Origin: Chlamydiota bacterium
GTDB taxonomy: Bacteria; Chlamydiota; Chlamydiia; Chlamydiales; Rhabdochlamydiaceae
Length of the DNA: 7,805 nt
Direction of reading: 5' to 3'
Assembly (NCBI GenBank): GCA_011065225.1
Contig: JAAKFC010000068.1
Span: forward strand, 1 to 7,805
Positions within the stretch are counted from its first letter, which is position 1; each line of letters starts with the position of its first letter. Positions 5,746 to 7,805 of this stretch are shown piece by piece. Below the pieces are notes generated by a model. It had not been told where the DNA came from, did not search any database, and saw nothing but the letters and a program-made list of their open reading frames with translations. Position numbers and translations under genes: made by a program.

Positions 5746-7542
5746 CTATAAACGCCCATGATGGCGCATGGGAAGTGTGACGACAAAAGTGCTGCCTTTA
5801 CCCACTTCTGAAGTCACTTCGATTGTCCCGTCGTGCTTAGTGATGATCGTTTTTACGATCGAAAGGCCCAAACCCGCACCACCGAGCCTACGCGAGTGGG
5901 TTTTGTCCACGCGGTAAAAACGCTCAAAGATGTGATCGATATCTTCAGGCGGAATTCCCCTGCCTTGATCGCGAATTTGTACGACGACTTCTTCTTCTTC
6001 ATTGATATCGACTTGGATGGTGATTTGAGCGGGAGGCTCAGAGTATTTTACTGCATTATCGAGCAAATTGATGAAAGCAAGTTCCAAAAGGCCTGCATCA
6101 GCACCCACAAGAACGGTTTCCACACTTTTTTCTAGGTTTATTTTTGCATCGGGATAAACCGATCGGATCATATGGCGGCAATTTTCGAGAAGAGGAATAA
6201 GATCGTATTCATGGAAGCGACTTTCGGGAAGGTTTTCGATATCGGCAAGAGTGAGCAAGTTTGAAACGAGATTTTCCATTCTTTCGCAATTGCGGCCGAT
6301 CTTTTCGGTGATTTCTATGAGCTGGTTTGGCTGAAGCTTGGGCAAGTCATGAAGTGTTTCTGCATAGCCCTTAATGATTGTGATGGGGGTCCTGAGCTCA
6401 TGAGAGGCATTGGCCACAAAATCTTTTCCCATCTCGAGAACACGGTAGTGATTTGTCTTGTCTTGCATAACAATGATAGCCCCCGTGCCATGAGCTTTGG
6501 GAGCAGCAACAAGATCAATATAGGTCTTGGGCTGCATCCCAAACGAAAAGGAATCAGTAACAATGTTTCCATTTTCTTGGCATTTGACAAGAAGATCTCT
6601 GCATTTTCTCAAAAGTTCCTGATTGACTTTGTCCCCTTCTCCTTCGAGAGGATGATTGAGAACTTGCCGTCTTGTGAACCCAAGCATCTTGCAAGCGATG
6701 AAATTGATATAAAGGACAACCATCTTTTCATTCACAGCAATCACCCCTTCCCCCAGAGATTCGAGGATCGCCTCTTTTTCATTGCGTTCGCTTTTGATGT
6801 CATCAATTTGCTGCTGAATGCGTTTGGAAAGAGAATTGAATGCCTCTGCTAGGCGTTGAAATTGATCATTGGGACCCGTAACACGAGTGAGTGTAATCGC
6901 AGGCAATTCTGCTTCCTCACCCTTCTGGTAAGGAAGGATGGCATGAATGATTTCCCGAATGGGTTGAGTCAGTCTGTTAAAAATAACCCAGATGAGCGCA
7001 TTGAAAAAGAGAAGGATGACAAAACAGAAGATGAGCATACCCAGCTCAAAATTTTCGCTTAAGTCTTGGATTTGGTTATAGGGAAAAGAGGTGCGAAGAA
7101 TCCAAGTTTCACCCTTGAATTTGAAAGTTTCAGCCACATAAGCAAAACGCCCCCCAAAAGTGTCAGAAGCGGCAATTGCATAGCCTTTGCCCTTTTCAAG
7201 TGCTTCTTTAATTTCACTATGCTCCGTGTGATAATAGGGCTGAAACTTATCGCCTAGGAGCCGACCCATATGGGTATCAAAAACAACAAGTCCCTTGGGA
7301 TTAATAAGACTAATCCGAAAAAAAGCATAGTATTGCTGCTTATTGAGTGATTCAATAAGTTCTTGTTCTGACCCCGCTTTTTCTAAGCTGCCTTTCAGTT
7401 CACTTGTACTTTCAATGAGAGAATCGCGTACGAGAACGGCTGCCATTTTTTCGATGAAGGGAAACAAAGCCGCAAAGAAGAGGATAAAGGAAATGATTTG
7501 ACTGAAAATGATTTTTTTTCGAAAACTCATCTCACCAAACAC
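5746..7542 (-). CDS. PhoR/WalK-type sensor histidine kinase
   Basis: A complete 598-residue membrane histidine kinase starting at GTG 7540-7542, chosen because AGGAGGG (7548-7554) lies 5 nt upstream; the ATG four codons in is too far from it. Domains in order: membrane helix (about 11-31), extracytoplasmic sensor (32-165, Cache/PAS-like, with 'INPKGLVVFDTHMG'), second helix (about 167-188), HAMP (about 189-245), PAS (about 254-362), HisKA with phospho-acceptor H381 in ASHELRTP, and HATPase with N-box (N492-Y500, catalytic N496), G1 DQGRGIP (525-531), F-box FERFYRVD and G2 GGAGLGLS (554-561). All catalytic motifs are intact. It would autophosphorylate on a periplasmic cue and pass phosphate to a PhoB/OmpR-class regulator. 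No such regulator lies in the window. The name PhoR describes architecture only; the signal is unknown. Confidence 0.92.
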   Translation of the reverse strand: MFGEMSFRKKIIFSQIISFILFFAALFPFIEKMAAVLVRDSLIESTSELKGSLEKAGSEQELIESLNKQQYYAFFRISLINPKGLVVFDTHMGRLLGDKFQPYYHTEHSEIKEALEKGKGYAIAASDTFGGRFAYVAETFKFKGETWILRTSFPYNQIQDLSENFELGMLIFCFVILLFFNALIWVIFNRLTQPIREIIHAILPYQKGEEAELPAITLTRVTGPNDQFQRLAEAFNSLSKRIQQQIDDIKSERNEKEAILESLGEGVIAVNEKMVVLYINFIACKMLGFTRRQVLNHPLEGEGDKVNQELLRKCRDLLVKCQENGNIVTDSFSFGMQPKTYIDLVAAPKAHGTGAIIVMQDKTNHYRVLEMGKDFVANASHELRTPITIIKGYAETLHDLPKLQPNQLIEITEKIGRNCERMENLVSNLLTLADIENLPESRFHEYDLIPLLENCRHMIRSVYPDAKINLEKSVETVLVGADAGLLELAFINLLDNAVKYSEPPAQITIQVDINEEEEVVVQIRDQGRGIPPEDIDHIFERFYRVDKTHSRRLGGAGLGLSIVKTIITKHDGTIEVTSEVGKGSTFVVTLPMRHHGRL

Positions 7543-7805
7543 TATTTCCCTCCTATTACCCGTAAACTGCTGCCGAATCTTTGGTTTACCGTAACAGATT
7601 TAAGTAAGATTTTGAAGCTTTTTTTGAAGCAGATATTTGAAGATATTTGCGAAGAAAAAGATTCGAAAGATTGCTTGAAGCTGTTAAGGAAACACTACTA
7701 TGTGATTAGTCAAGAAGATTAGGACATTTTTTCCTTCCTCAGTGTTTTTTGTCATTTCCCCTGGCTGTTAAAGGGCAGGAGATTCCCGTTTTCTTCCTTT
7801 GAAAG
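7543..7805. other. Leader/spacer upstream of the kinase, no supported gene
   Basis: This 263-bp stretch holds the kinase Shine-Dalgarno (7548-7554) and an inverted pair GTAAAC (7562-7567) / GTTTAC (7584-7589) just upstream of it, which may form a leader hairpin or a binding site. A tandem AGATATTTG occurs near 7630-7650. On the minus strand a short open stretch from the window edge to TGA 7752-7754 could be the end of an upstream gene, but its 17 residues (LSKEENGNLLPFNSQGK) match nothing I know. No convincing -35/-10 pair for the kinase was found. Confidence 0.4.

Noticed and set aside
6349..6852. 167-codon plus-strand open frame
   Set aside because: Antisense to the HAMP-PAS-HisKA part of the kinase, whose motifs are all intact.
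7498..7722. 74-codon plus-strand open frame with a protein-like Lys/Glu-rich tail
   Set aside because: Overlaps the kinase start and its strong SD, has no SD of its own and no known motif; probably chance, though the tail could be a remnant.
1..7805. CRISPR array, tRNA or rRNA genes
   Set aside because: No regularly spaced direct repeats, cloverleaf with CCA end, or rRNA-like sequence was seen on either strand.

Overview
The window is an AT-rich bacterial chromosome segment that most resembles an environmental member of the Chlamydiota (Simkania/Parachlamydia/Waddlia type). This is an inference from three things: gene style (short-motif TPR proteins, a reduced type II secretion pseudopilin set, acidic unknown proteins), a PhoR-type sensor kinase, and a repeat-laden spacer. 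No rRNA or marker gene is present to prove the taxon.

Left part (1-1727). The 3' end of a DUF4143-type ATPase gene (+) is followed by about 200 bp without a gene that holds a coding-like remnant. A minus-strand gene for a 316-residue TPR-like protein comes next; it has a strong Shine-Dalgarno and an extended -10 promoter. The spacer between it and the next gene (1335-1727) carries a 166-bp inverted-repeat element (1407-1572) and a short zinc-ribbon-like reading-frame tail.

Middle part (1728-5381). A cytosolic metallophosphoesterase gene (+) overlaps, tail to tail, a minus-strand gene for an unrecognised acidic 331-residue protein. Divergent from that gene is a tight three-gene operon (+) whose products look like the minor pseudopilins GspI, GspJ and GspK of type II secretion, in the canonical I-J-K order. 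The first two keep Glu+5 but lack the usual Gly-1, and the third lacks a prepilin leader. No GspG, GspE, GspF or GspD is nearby, so the rest of any secretion machine would lie elsewhere.

Right part (5382-7805). Two minus-strand genes follow: a 598-residue membrane histidine kinase of PhoR/WalK architecture (TM-sensor-TM-HAMP-PAS-HisKA-HATPase), and downstream of it a small XRE-family antitoxin-like regulator. The regulator has its own promoter, covered by a near-perfect 22-bp palindrome that is probably its own operator. Neither a cognate response regulator nor a toxin gene is adjacent. The last 263 bp (7543-7805) hold the kinase leader and no supported gene.

Most genes are ordinary families. 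The points worth a second look are the inverted-repeat element, the atypical pseudopilin leaders, the orphan antitoxin with its operator, and the unidentified acidic and TPR proteins.
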